Origin: Lumbricus terrestris
Lineage: Eukaryota > Annelida > Clitellata > Crassiclitellata > Lumbricidae
Length of the DNA stretch: 64,000 nucleotides
NCBI GenBank assembly: GCA_949752735.1
Contig: OX457046.1
Location: forward strand, 38,677,649 to 38,741,648
Reading direction: 5' to 3'
Positions 21,955 through 32,010 of this stretch are shown here, one piece after another. A program made the translations under genes and the position numbers. How positions within the stretch are numbered: position 1 is the stretch's first letter; every line of letters begins with the position of its first letter. Under the pieces are notes generated by a model, which had not been told where the DNA came from, ran no database searches, and saw only the letters and a program-made list of their open reading frames with translations.

Positions 21955-22711
21955 ATTGTGAAGTATAACGAGTCTAGACTAGTTTTTGTGGACTTTTTGG
22001 TCTTTGAAGCTTGTGTAAATGTAACATTTGTAATGATGTATAAGATTAGCTTTAAGTCGTACTTCTTTCGTTTAATAAGCAGTCTGTTGTTGTGTGGAGG
22101 CGCTTGCCGTCACTGATTTAGGACTAGCTGTATTTATTAGATTAGCAAATACCTTTCGTTTGGTTAGGTGTCAACTGTCAGTTGTGTCGTGGCAATCAGG
22201 ACAGCGTTTTTCGATATGCATTAGATGTAGACATTATTCGTGAGCTTCTCGTGTTTCCTTCAAATGAACATAGTTCTGGATTTACCGTTTATGCCAGAAA
22301 CTTACCGGTTAGAGCCCATAATCCGTAGTGGACCGTGCAATGTCAATATAATGCATACATATATACATTAATATATAATGGCAAATGTATCAAAGAATTT
22401 CAAAGTTATTTTAAAGAATGCATGCGTTTAATTATATGTATTGCTTCCAGGATTGGCAGGATAAAAATTATGTTATATTGCGATCGGTTTTCAGGACCAT
22501 AACAAGCGATTTGGTAGATATATTCCGTCTACGAAATCACCCGAAAATAATTTAAAACTTAAAAATGTCGTGTTGTCATTCAAATCGAAAAGGCATTATG
22601 AGTTTTTTGGACACACGAGGAATGGGTGATTGCAGAAAAAGAAGTGGTGTTGGAAATTATGAATCAATAACTGATGAGAATCGGCAGAGGGAAAGACCTA
22701 GCATGTAGCAT
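21955..22711. other. 3' flank of the GPCR, no further gene
   Basis: About 240 bases after the stop align with the flank of the pseudogene copy (for example TGTGTAAATGTAACATT and CTTCNTTCGTTTAAT), so the duplicated unit included the 3' untranslated region. Beyond that nothing is recognised. Confidence 0.6.
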
Positions 22712-22785
22712 ATGGATGGATCCGATTTGACCATGGTCTATGACAACAGAGACCGTTACCCTGGACATAAATTTGCTCGACATAT
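22712..22785 (+). repeat. 59-bp module, copy 4, split by the LTR element
   Basis: This is the same module as at 951-1009, in the opposite orientation. It is followed by AAATTTGCTCGACATAT, where the retrotransposon inserted. The other half continues after the 3' LTR at 27497 (ATATTACAGCACTTAAGAGC). The uninterrupted order is seen in copy 1. Confidence 0.85.
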
Positions 22786-23076
22786 TGTTGCGAACCTGGG
22801 TTTGCCGATCGTTTATGTTCCACCGCCGACTGTATTGAGTGTATTGGCGGCGTCTCTTTGAAGTCGGTCGCCGCTTGGCCTAGTATTATCGGCCGCGACC
22901 GCGGTATGCTTTATGTGCCCCTTCCCCCCGCAGCGCGAATCGTTTATGTTCCACCGCCGACTGTATTGAGGGTATTGGCGGCATCGCTTTATGTGCCTCT
23001 CTCCCCCGCGGTCGCGAATCCTTTATGTTCCACCGCCATCTCTTTGAAGTCGGTCGCCGGCGTGTACGACCTGTAG

Positions 23077-23086
23077 TATATATAAG
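23077..23086 (+). promoter_or_regulatory. LTR TATA box
   Basis: TATATATAAG lies in GC-richer LTR sequence, about 170 bases before the LTR polyadenylation signal. This fits a U3 promoter with transcription starting shortly downstream. The 3' LTR has the same box at 27090-27099. Confidence 0.75.
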
Positions 23087-23248
23087 GGAGCCTGTTGCTC
23101 CATGCATTGAGTCTTCGAGTAGTCAGAGTCAACAGTCAGTCATCCAGTTATCGAGAGAGTGAGGGTCGGTCATCAAGTCGCAGTCAGTGTAGTCAGTCAG
23201 TCGTAGAGCGAGTCGTGATGTACAGTTGATGAGTGTCGTACTGCCGTG

Positions 23249-23254
23249 AATAAA
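23249..23254 (+). terminator. LTR polyadenylation signal
   Basis: AATAAA is followed within 30 bases by a TTTCTTCTCTTC-type downstream region. The functional copy would be the one in the 3' LTR (27262-27267). Confidence 0.65.
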
Positions 23255-23484
23255 CTGTGTTTCTTCTCTTCATCGTCGTGTGTTTCTTGGGTGAGGCGTA
23301 TCGGTCGGAAGGGGCTGCACTACCTTCGAAATACAACGAAGGCGGACTTGCGTCTCCCTCCTGAGACGACACGCGGGCATATTTGGACTGGCACCCGCCC
23401 GATCGGTAATCGGCCATCCTACGGACCGAGAGGGCAACTGTTTCCGCAGTCGGGGTGTTTCAGAGGGCGTGCTTTCCGCCACAC

Positions 23485-23501
23485 TGGTACCAGAAGTGGG
23501 G
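23485..23501 (+). other. Primer-binding site (tRNA complement)
   Basis: TGGTACCAGAAGTGGGG starts two bases after the 5' LTR. Its TGG complements the universal tRNA CCA end. The AGAAGTGGG part resembles leucine-tRNA sites used by some gypsy-group elements; the exact tRNA is not proven. Confidence 0.8.
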
Positions 23502-23543
23502 TGTGTGGTCGCCTTCTGATCGACATTCGCAGATCAACCGACG

Positions 23544-26162
23544 ATGGAAGAAGACGAGGAAGTCACAATCGCCTACGCCGCTGGAGGTTTCGCCGATCTA
23601 CGAGCGAACGTTTCCACGCCATTGGCCGATGAGAGTGCAATGGCAGACCAGCGAACGGACCGAGGCCGACTCATCGAGGAGCTGCGGAGGCCGACGAGGG
23701 TGAGCTACCGAGAGACGTCTGACGATCGGGAGACTTCCCTGAGAATGCCGGAGACTACCGGAGGACGGCCGTGGACTCGACCGCCTCCGATGAAGCCGGG
23801 AAAGTTTGACGGCACGGGATCGCTGGAGTCGTTCCTGGTGCAGTTTGAAGTCTGCGCCCGTCACAACCAATGGACTGCCGCCGACCGAGTCGACTATCTT
23901 CGATGCAGCCTGGAGAAAGCTGCCACGCAGCTTTTGTGGGACTTCGGTGCTCGTCCGAACGTCGGCTACGAGGAGCTTGTCGAACGCCTTCGACAGAGGT
24001 ATGGAACGGAGGGCCAGGCGGAAAGCTTTCGCGCTCAGCTTTATTACAGACGCCAGCGTTCCCAGGAGACTCTGAGCGACTTGCTGCACGACATTCGTCG
24101 CCTTGTCGTGTTGGCGTATCCAGTACCTTCGAACGAGACCACGGAGATCATCGCCAAGGATGCTTTCCTTGAGGCGTTGAGCGACAGAGACCTGTCACTC
24201 AAAGTACGTGAGCGGGAGCCAAAGAACCTGGACGAGGCCTACAGGACGGCGCTTCGTCTGGACGCCTACCAACGGACGAACGATTCTGACGATAGACGGA
24301 GGCCTTCCAACCGCGTGCGGAGTACTCAAGAGACCGATGCGAGTACTCAGATCCAGTCTACACTCGACCGATTCCTAGAGACGCAGCGCGACGAGCAGAG
24401 ACGATGGCAGACGGATATGGAACGAAGGATCGACCGCCAATTCCAGGAGCTGCGAAACCGTGCTTCAACCGACGACGATCTGGGGCGCAACGGCCGCCCC
24501 GGAAACAGCAGCGCCAACGACCAGGACCGGTCGAGACGGAGTGTGACCTGTTACAACTGCAACCGCGTAGGTCACATTAGCCGGAATTGCCGCCAGCCTC
24601 GTCGCCCCTTCGACCGCCGGAACGACGTCGAGACCACAGAAACGGAGGCGCCGCCGCCTCTGATGAACCATACGACTCGCCCAAGATTGCCGGACCGAGC
24701 CAGCAGCAACGCCGTTTACATTCGAGGGAGCATCAACGGACGACAACAGATGTGTTTAATCGACACCGGATCCGAGGTCAGCTTGATCCCGTCTACAGTC
24801 GTCGAAGGGTTAGCACTGCAATCTTGCTCTCGTTTTCTGATGGCTGCAAATGGCACTAGCATTAATGTCCTTGGGGAGGTCCGTTTGCCCATTAAGATAA
24901 GGGACGGATTTGAGATTTCCACCGTATTTTTGGTATCTGACCAGATTACCGAGCCCATGCTAGGTATGGATTGGCTGAGGGAACACCGGTGTAGAATTGG
25001 TTTTGGTAACGGGGCATTGTTTTTAGGACGTAGACGGGTACCCCTCGTAAAAGGGAACGGATCTATGTGGTGCCGTAGAGTGATAATTGCTGAAGAGGTT
25101 GTAGTGCCTCCTAAATGCCAGAGCGAAGTCTCTGTGAAGACGTTGTACGGGGATCTGACTACTATAGCGCCTGCATGGATGACAGAAGCCCAAGAGATAC
25201 AGCCAGGGGTGCATCTCGCTCGCGTCGTCGTTGGAGACCGCGCAGATGCTATTGTTAGAGTAGTTAACCTGAGCGACGAGACCGTTACGCTAACGAAGGA
25301 TCGATTCCTAGGAGGATTGCATCCAGTGGAGGTGGAATTGGGTACAGGTAGGGGACAAGGGACCGCACCTGTTAGTGAAATTTCGCCCCGAGATATGTTA
25401 ATGGCAGATTTGCCGGAGGAAGTTCCCTCCGAGATTCGGGAGCGGTTGGACAAGTTGCTTCTTGACTATCAGGACTTAATTTCCGCTACCGACCGAGACT
25501 TAAGTAAGACGACTGCCGCTAAGCATAGAATTGAGACAGACGAGACGCGCCCCGTAAGACAGCCGTTAAGACGCCATCTCTTGCCGCATAGGACTGCCAT
25601 CGACAGTGAACTTGATAGGATGCTAAACGACGAACTAATTGAACCTGCAGTTAGTGAGCATGCCTTTAGTAGAGTGCTGACGCGAAGGGAAAACAGCGCC
25701 CGCGAATTCCATTTAGATTATCGGCAACATAGGTTGTGGTTCAAGCGAACGCAGAATGACTGTGTGAGCGAGCGCCTTATTCAACGGCAGGTGTCATGGA
25801 CTAATTGGCTGGGGAGGGTGACGAGATTTCGTAAGTGGGTTACTATCTGTGGTCGACCCCCCACGCCCTGTCCCTTGTTGCTAGCGCCCAACGTATATCC
25901 GTGGGAGCGGGTAAGAATATTCGCGGGTGGTCCATTGCCCGTGGGAAAGTGCCTAAAGCAGCCGTCAGAGGGTTTGGGGCGGGGCCTTGCACTGTGCTAC
26001 TGCTGCCCACCGGAGGAGATGTGCGATGATGTCGCTTTTACACCTGATCCGCCGCGCGCGACGTACATGACGTCACCAGCTGCCGCAGCTGGCGCGACGG
26101 AGAGAAGGAGGAATTCGAGACGTCGGTCGATGCAGGACCGCCCACGTCACTCGTCCTTGTAG
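23544..26162 (+). CDS. Gag-protease polyprotein with truncated Pol (872 aa)
   Basis: Gag capsid-like region is at about residues 80-245 (KPGKFDGTGSLESFL onward), then a charged segment, a CCHC zinc knuckle (C336, C339, H344, C349) and a retropepsin (LIDTGS, D407; LGMDWL 473-478). The frame then enters the N-terminal side of reverse transcriptase (HRTAIDSELDRML to EFHLDYRQ, about 683-728). Normal RT sequence stops there. No YxDD box, RNase H or integrase follows. The last ~145 residues are unlike RT and end in a Pro/Arg-rich tail that could be the original Pol C-terminus joined by an internal deletion. The start ATG at 23544 is the first after the primer-binding site in this frame. The whole 872 codons are open. 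Confidence 0.9.
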   Translation: MEEDEEVTIAYAAGGFADLRANVSTPLADESAMADQRTDRGRLIEELRRPTRVSYRETSDDRETSLRMPETTGGRPWTRPPPMKPGKFDGTGSLESFLVQFEVCARHNQWTAADRVDYLRCSLEKAATQLLWDFGARPNVGYEELVERLRQRYGTEGQAESFRAQLYYRRQRSQETLSDLLHDIRRLVVLAYPVPSNETTEIIAKDAFLEALSDRDLSLKVREREPKNLDEAYRTALRLDAYQRTNDSDDRRRPSNRVRSTQETDASTQIQSTLDRFLETQRDEQRRWQTDMERRIDRQFQELRNRASTDDDLGRNGRPGNSSANDQDRSRRSVTCYNCNRVGHISRNCRQPRRPFDRRNDVETTETEAPPPLMNHTTRPRLPDRASSNAVYIRGSINGRQQMCLIDTGSEVSLIPSTVVEGLALQSCSRFLMAANGTSINVLGEVRLPIKIRDGFEISTVFLVSDQITEPMLGMDWLREHRCRIGFGNGALFLGRRRVPLVKGNGSMWCRRVIIAEEVVVPPKCQSEVSVKTLYGDLTTIAPAWMTEAQEIQPGVHLARVVVGDRADAIVRVVNLSDETVTLTKDRFLGGLHPVEVELGTGRGQGTAPVSEISPRDMLMADLPEEVPSEIRERLDKLLLDYQDLISATDRDLSKTTAAKHRIETDETRPVRQPLRRHLLPHRTAIDSELDRMLNDELIEPAVSEHAFSRVLTRRENSAREFHLDYRQHRLWFKRTQNDCVSERLIQRQVSWTNWLGRVTRFRKWVTICGRPPTPCPLLLAPNVYPWERVRIFAGGPLPVGKCLKQPSEGLGRGLALCYCCPPEEMCDDVAFTPDPPRATYMTSPAAAAGATERRRNSRRRSMQDRPRHSSL

Positions 26163-26655
26163 TCTAATTTGCTGATTGTGCCGTTGAGGTTGAGTCCCGA
26201 TTTTTGACAGTGTGCAGGAACTTGGTTTAGGTCCGTTGGACGTAAATATCCTTGTTACGTGTTGTTCCTTGTGGAACAAATTTCTGTAGCTTGGTTGCCC
26301 ATTGGGCACATGTTAATGTGTTACGGGCGGAACGTCGCCTCCGCCCGTTTGAGTTCACGCTTGTTCTGTTGCCTACGGGCATAGTTAAGATCGTTGTTGC
26401 CTACTGGCTAATTAATATTATTAGCTATTGACTAAAAGTCGTACGAGTAAAAGTCCCCGTGGAGGAATTGCTTTTCAGTTGTCCCTTGAAGGACGGGTTT
26501 CTGTAGCCTCAGGGCATATTTAGATTAATTGTATGATGACCGTGCCAGAGTTAGGGTATTGCTGTTAGAGACTTTCTTAGCTATAGACTCTTGGTGGGCC
26601 CGTTGGCCAATGTTTTCATCGTGGTGACTAAAATGAGGACATTTTATTAATCGTA
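26163..26655 (+). other. Untranslated region with a series of short stem-loops
   Basis: Perfect short inverted repeats follow one another. They include 26231-26241 (GTCCGTTGGAC), 26262-26279 (7-bp stem, TTGTTCC), 26296-26308 (TGCCCATTGGGCA), 26323-26348 (9-bp stem, ACGGGCGGA), 26370-26381 (TGCCTACGGGCA), 26481-26494 (GTCC/GGAC), 26506-26515 (GCC/GGC) and 26597-26608 (GGCCCGTTGGCC). Several share a CC-NNN-GG loop style. They sit between the frame and the polypurine tract, where packaging or export signals could lie. Confidence 0.7.
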
Positions 26656-26667
26656 GTGGGTGGGGGA
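26656..26667 (+). other. Polypurine tract
   Basis: GTGGGTGGGGGA ends exactly at the first base of the 3' LTR, the position needed to prime plus-strand DNA. Confidence 0.85.
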
Positions 26668-27496
26668 TGTTGCGAACCTGGGTTTGCCGATCGTTTATGT
26701 TCCACCGCCGACTGTATTGAGTGTATTGGCGGCGTCTCTTTGAAGTCGGTCGCCGCTTGGCCTAGTATTATCGGCCGCGACCGCGGTATGCTTTATGTGC
26801 CCCTTCCCCCCGCAGCGCGAATCGTTTATGTTCCACCGCCGACTGTATTGAGTGTATTGGCGGCGTCTCTTTGAAGTCGGTCGCCGCTTGGCCTAGTATT
26901 ATCGGCCGCGACCGCGGTATGCTTTATGTGCCCCTTCCCCCCGCAGCGCGAATCGTTTATGTTCCACCGCCGACTGTATTGAGGGTATTGGCGGCATCGC
27001 TTTATGTGCCTCTCTCCCCCGCGGTCGCGAATCCTTTATGTTCCACCGCCATCTCTTTGAAGTCGGTCGCCGGCGTGTACGACCTGTAGTATATATAAGG
27101 GAGCCTGTTGCTCCATGCATTGAGTCTTCGAGTAGTCAGAGTCAACAGTCAGTCATCCAGTTATCGAGAGAGTGAGGGTCGGTCATCAAGTCGCAGTCAG
27201 TGTAGTCAGTCAGTCGTAGAGCGAGTCGTGATGTACAGTTGATGAGTGTCGTACTGCCGTGAATAAACTGTGTTTCTTCTCTTCATCGTCGTGTGTTTCT
27301 TGGGTGAGGCGTATCGGTCGGAAGGGGCTGCACTACCTTCGAAATACAACGAAGGCGGACTTGCGTCTCCCTCCTGAGACGACACGCGGGCATATTTGGA
27401 CTGGCACCCGCCCGATCGGTAATCGGCCATCCTACGGACCGAGAGGGCAACTGTTTCCGCAGTCGGGGTGTTTCAGAGGGCGTGCTTTCCGCCACA
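26668..27496 (+). repeat. 3' LTR (829 bp, one extra 131-bp unit)
   Basis: The sequence matches the 5' LTR, but a 131-bp segment containing GTGTATTGGCGGCGTCTC to TTTATGTTCCACCGCCGA is present twice in tandem. TATA is at 27090-27099 and AATAAA at 27262-27267. Confidence 0.95.
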
Positions 27497-27500
27497 ATAT

Positions 27501-27611
27501 TACAGCACTTAAGAGCAAGGTACTAGACCAGTTTCGATCAGTTTTTTATAACACGGATCGATTATATAAAAGACTGGTGTAAACAAGATCTTCAAAGCTT
27601 AGGATGATGTG

Positions 27612-27612
<1 letters not shown>
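27501..27612. repeat. Continuation of the interrupted target repeat
   Basis: TACAGCACTTAAGAGC continues the repeat cut at 22785, matching the uninterrupted order at 915-951 on the other strand. The match fades after about 25 bases. Confidence 0.7.
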
Positions 27613-27650
<38 letters not shown>

Positions 27651-27706
27651 AGATGACGACGACGACGACGACGGTGATGATGATGACGACGACGCTGACG
27701 CTGAGT
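27613..27706. repeat. (GATGAC)n / (GAC)n tract
   Basis: Hexanucleotide GATGAC units grade into GAC and GAT trinucleotides. Confidence 0.95.
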
Positions 27707-28159
27707 TTTATGGCTTATTAAGTTTCTGGTGCGACTTTAAATAAAGTTCCTCCAGGTTTCATTCTAATTCAACAGCCATAATTCCGTATAAATTGAAACC
27801 CAATGATGGGTACATAAACGTCTGAAGGCAATCTGTTATAAACTTAGGCAGTGGATATTAGCAATTAATTTTTTCACGAATTAAACAATTAGTAAATCAA
27901 TTAATTAAAGAATAAGTAATTGATTATTTAAGCGATAATTTAATCAATCATTTTTTTATGAATTAATCGATTTTTAAAACGATTAATTAATCAGTAAACG
28001 GTTAAGCATTGTAATCGACAAATTGTTTGTCGGTTAATTGTTAACTTGCTTCATGTTTTTCCAACAATAGCCTACATGAATTTCAAATGATACGTCAATG
28101 TCAGTGATGGACAATGATGCTGTGAAACGTTTGGATGAAAAATAAAGCGATCCCTATTC
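27707..28159. other. AT-rich gene-free interval
   Basis: Dense in TAATTA and ATTAATT words between 27860 and 28035. No frame or element ends were recognised. Confidence 0.5.
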
Positions 28160-28440
28160 AGTTGAGGTAGTCTAGATGTTGTTGGACAACCAAAGAACTG
28201 TAAATGCGATCAAGGACCACTCTGACTCAGACAATTTCATACAACACCATTAGGCCTGCACTCTGGAATGCCATCCTTCCTTCCCTACCTGCTTCCATTC
28301 CGTTTTTTCTAGATCTGTTCCTACATCAGATTATCTTCTCGCCGGAAACCCATAACTATTCTGAGTATCCACACTGAGTTTCAAAGCGCAAATGAATGGT
28401 CGTTGCTGAGATCGGCGCTATATAAATTACAAAATACATT
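28160..28440 (+). mobile_element. LINE 3' fragment (PALWN type)
   Basis: Positions 28255-28269 encode PALWN within an RPALWNAILPSLP context typical of the C-terminus of CR1-like ORF2. The 3' end carries GCGCTATATAAAT (28415-28427) followed by an ATTACAAAATACATTAC tail. Confidence 0.65.
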
Positions 28441-28919
28441 ACATTAGTTATGAGATCATTTATCCTTGGTTTATTATATAAGATCAGGATCTCCTTAGCT
28501 AGGATAATAAAGATATGATCATTATTATTGATCTTGGGAATAGCGCCACTGATTCTACTAGCGATCAGAATGTGAATAAAATCAGCCCCCTAGCGAACAA
28601 CGAGGAATACAATCATATCAGACTGCAGTCTACACATTCTAATTCCATAGATGGCGTGAGAGTCGATTATTGAGCTTGATTGATTTATCGGCAATTATAG
28701 CGTTCGATAACTCTCAATGATCACAATGATCAGTTCAGGCTGGGTAAGAAGTGACTTAATTTTATTGCTTGCCTGTAAAGTTCAATTCAAAACATTTCTA
28801 ACTTCTCAAACGTTGTTTCTTGACTGCCTTTCTTGCTACGACAAAAAACTGGCTTGCAATGATGTCTACATGCATGGTAATATTTAAAGCAGCCTTTCTT
28901 TCCATTATCAATGCTGATG

Positions 28920-29145
28920 TAGTGGTCGTCGTTTTCGTCGTCGTCGTCGTCCTCCTCCTCCTCCTCCTCCTCCTCCTCCTCCTCATCATCATAATCATCA
29001 TCATCATCAGCAGCAGCAGCAGCAGCACCACCACCACCACCACCACCACCACCACAACCGCCACCACCACCACCAATACGGCAATACCATCATCATCATC
29101 ATCATCACCATCACCATCACCACCACCACCACCACCACCACCTCC

Positions 29146-29179
<34 letters not shown>

Positions 29180-29191
29180 TCATCATCATAA
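28920..29191. repeat. Compound trinucleotide tract (GTC, CTC, CAT, CAG, CAC)
   Basis: Blocks of CTC, CAT, CAG and CAC. A 30-base duplication around CCCCACATCAGGATGATCA follows at 29200-29245. Open frames here are low-complexity. Confidence 0.95.
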
Positions 29192-29477
29192 CCACCACTC
29201 CCCACATCAGGATGATCATCACCATTCCCCACATCAGGATGATCATAACCTGATGCGTCCCATCAACAAGAGCTGTAATTTTAGAACATTTTTTAAAACA
29301 ACGAGGAAGGTGGCATGGGAAATAATGCAAACAGTGAATCATAAAGTCTTGAAGACGTGTTTCCATTAGAATAAAATTACTCGAGCCAATATATTTTCAT
29401 GATTACGTGTCAATTTATTCTCGCCAACAAAAACACACATTTAAATATTAAATGAAAAAGACCCAATTTGATATTAA

Positions 29478-29478
<1 letters not shown>

Positions 29479-29514
<36 letters not shown>
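29479..29514. repeat. (AT)n microsatellite
   Basis: An AT run directly adjoining the start of the next interspersed repeat. Confidence 0.95.
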
Positions 29515-29515
<1 letters not shown>

Positions 29516-29518
29516 CAT

Positions 29519-30395
29519 ACTAGCTGAATTACCCGGCGTTGCCCGGGAAATGTTTTTGTCCCCAGCCACGCCTGACCCCGTTCCGACTTCACCATTCTGA
29601 CCACGCCTTTCATCGACCCCCGCGTTAAGGCGAAGTAACGAACCTCTCCGCTAGGTGTACATGTCTGGTCGATAATTTAAGAGCTAAACCCGTTAAGTCC
29701 ACTCGACACGTAACTGAGAAAAACGGCTTTTTCTGAAAAGCCGCTACCATTCACCGCAACGTGCTTCTTTCATAAATTGTTCGATAAAGGAAGTTTTTTA
29801 AATCTACGCTAATTTTTTTCAATTATTTGCAGTTATGTTCGCATTATTTGCGTCCATAACATTTTTTGCTGCGCGGCGTAAAGATTTGAGCTCAAAATAA
29901 TGACGTCATGAGTTTAGTGAACATAAAGCCAACGATCGTGTTTATAACAGCGAATTTTAAAATATGGAAAGATTTTTGGATCGCTTTCTTTATGTTTTTG
30001 TCGAGTGGATCAGAAGAAAAAAGGCCAGAATAATCATCAGAAATATTTTCGATATAAGTAAATATCACGTGATCTCAAACCGTCATGCCATTGGTTGTAG
30101 GATTCTTGGAGGCAATGGAGGCGATGAACTCGAATGGCTTTCGAATCGCTTATCGCCTGTGAAGTTAAAATGTTGACAGCTCGGGCTATAAAGTTTATTG
30201 ACAGCTGAAAATAGTCGCGTTAAACGTCAAATTTGGGTAAGAATCAGTTTGAAAATTTTGGTAAAACGAATCGCTGTCATTTCCGAGCAGGCTCTGGCGA
30301 GAAATTCAAAATACATCCATACAAACAGAAAAAAAATACAAACAGAATAATGACTCTGCTTTATAAGTATAGATATTATATATATTTATATTACC
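29519..30395 (+). mobile_element. Interspersed repeat with the ACCCGGCGTTGCCCGGG motif
   Basis: It starts ACTAGCTGAATTACCCGG CGTTGCCCGGG, a phrase I recognise as a common repeat start in many invertebrate genomes. The phrase holds a 5-bp stem (CCCGG/CCGGG). The element is flanked by AT simple repeats on both sides and ends near CTGCTTTATAAGTATAGATA. A 70-codon frame (29964-30176) has no recognised domain. Class is uncertain (Penelope-like, Helitron and AT-targeting elements are all possible). Confidence 0.5.
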
Positions 30396-30471
30396 AACCG
30401 TCAGCACGTGATACAAAAAACAATGGCCGTGAACAAATGCCCCCTCTACAATGCCATGACTAAGCATCCTG

Positions 30472-30637
30472 CAGTAGCGTAGCCAGGAATTTTTCATGGG
30501 GGGGGGTTTATGGCCGAAAACCCTGTTTTTTGCTATTTTTCTTACTTAAATGGAAAAATAACCTTGAAAAATCTTTTTTTCCGGAGCCAATGGGGGGGGT
30601 TTTGACCCCCGAAACCCCCCCCTTGCCTACGCCACTG
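30472..30637. mobile_element. 166-bp hAT-type MITE
   Basis: The left end is CAGTAGCGTAGCCAGG; the complement of the right end is CAGTGGCGTAGGCAAGG. The 8-mer GCATCCTG is duplicated exactly (30464-30471 and 30638-30645). The interior has G-runs and C-runs that can fold back. It belongs with the element at 46198. Confidence 0.92.
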
Positions 30638-30645
30638 GCATCCTG

Positions 30646-31051
30646 TCATGACTCATGACTCCACAGGTGTGATTGAAGAAGGAGCAATGTATGGTTCTCC
30701 GCTGTGTCACCTGTACTGGAAAGGGAGAGGGAAGCAAATAGTCGCGTCGTGGCTGACGAGTCAAATTTGCTCAGTAGAAGATTTATTAAATGCTAAATGC
30801 TTTGGAAATAATTATTATGATTATCGACGCCACAGCCAGAGTCTACTAGTGCCAACTCAGCTAACAATGAACCATTGCTCACTTGGCTAGTCACCAGTTT
30901 TACATGCATACATGTACGTTTGCAAGTATGCATGCTTGAATGTACATGTATGTAAGAATAATCTAATATGATGTATGCAAGAAAGAACGAATGAACGAAT
31001 GAATGAATTAAATAAATAATTAATTAATTAATTATTGTATGTTTATGCATG

Positions 31052-31096
<45 letters not shown>

Positions 31097-32010
31097 TATA
31101 TACAATTATGGACAATTATATAACATTGAAGTAAAAGTGGTATTATGATGTAATTCTATGTGTTGTGTGATTGTTGGTAACGCGTAGCATATGTGTCCAT
31201 AATATAACGGGGATATAATACAGGAGTCGCAGCAGTCAATGGTCACAAATAATATATTGCACGTGCAAATCAAACAGGTGCGTTTTGTTTTGGTCTCGCA
31301 AACGAGTCACTGAGGGTCGGAGGTTAATTCCGCTTCCATTCATCCGATGCTTTGTAATCTATACGTTGGAAGAGGATGCCGCTCCTCCAGGTTCAGCAGC
31401 AGCATCCGCAGCAGCAGCAGCAGCAGCAGCAGCAGTGGCGTCTGCATCTGGCTCCATCTGTAAGGGGAGATGATTATTCCCCACCTCTTTGACCTCCTTT
31501 ACCCCTTCTATAATTATGCGTTCCATTGCTGCTCCATAATGCGCAGCAAAAGGGTTACTCGTCTGTCACATTATGTTTCTCCGACTCGCTCTATGTCTCA
31601 TTGCCTAAGTCTGTCTGTTTGTCTGTCTGTCTCTCTGTGTTTTTGTCTGACTCACACCATGTCTTTCTCCGGGTATTTGTGTATAAGTCTGTCTGCCTTT
31701 GTTTTTAAACTTTTCTTTGCGCGCTGGGTTGAGTACTCGTGCATATCAGCAAGCAGGCAGACAGTCAGGCAGACAGTCAGGCAGGAAGGCAGGAAGAAAG
31801 TCAGGCATACCCAAACATCATTGAAAGACAGAGAGAAAAAAGGCATAGAAGACAAATATATAAGCTTATACATGTAATTATAGGCATAAACAAAGAAGTT
31901 TATTTGTCATGCATAATACAAACATACAGGCACAGACAGAGACAGAGACAGAGACAGAAAGCCATAGACAACGACAGGCAGAGGAGTGTGTGTGTGTGTT
32001 TTTGTTTGTT
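30646..32010. other. Gene-free interval with simple repeats
   Basis: It holds GAAT-type repeats near 30985-31030, (CA)n at 31053-31094, a (GCA)n tract at 31397-31436, a CTGT-rich stretch near 31605-31645 and CAGG/CAGA-rich sequence at 31750-31975. No gene was recognised. Confidence 0.6.

Larger units (their letters stand above)
22786..23483 (+). repeat. 5' LTR (698 bp)
   Basis: Starts TGTTGCGAACC and ends GCCACA. It contains internal repeats of TTTATGTTCCACCGCC (three times), a TATA box at 23077-23086 (TATATATAAG) and AATAAA at 23249-23254. The U3-R-U5 layout follows from these positions. Confidence 0.95.
22786..27496 (+). mobile_element. Ty3/gypsy-type LTR retrotransposon lacking RT core, RNase H and integrase
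   Basis: The element is 4711 bp, bounded by LTRs that begin TGTTGCG and end CCACA, with the target duplication ATAT at 22782-22785 and 27497-27500. In order it contains the 5' LTR, a primer-binding site, one Gag-protease frame ending in a truncated Pol, a structured untranslated stretch, a polypurine tract and the 3' LTR. Apart from one extra 131-bp unit in the 3' LTR, the LTRs look identical by eye, so the insertion is recent. With no integrase or complete RT it must have moved using enzymes from a relative, unless the deletion came after insertion. Confidence 0.95.

Noticed and set aside
22858..23107. 70-75 codon frames in the LTRs (also 26656-27582)
   Set aside because: They lie in LTR regulatory sequence, occur in both LTRs on both strands and have no domain.
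24716..25453. 245-codon frame on the minus strand opposite gag-protease
   Set aside because: Antisense shadow of the real frame, whose zinc knuckle and protease motifs are unambiguous.
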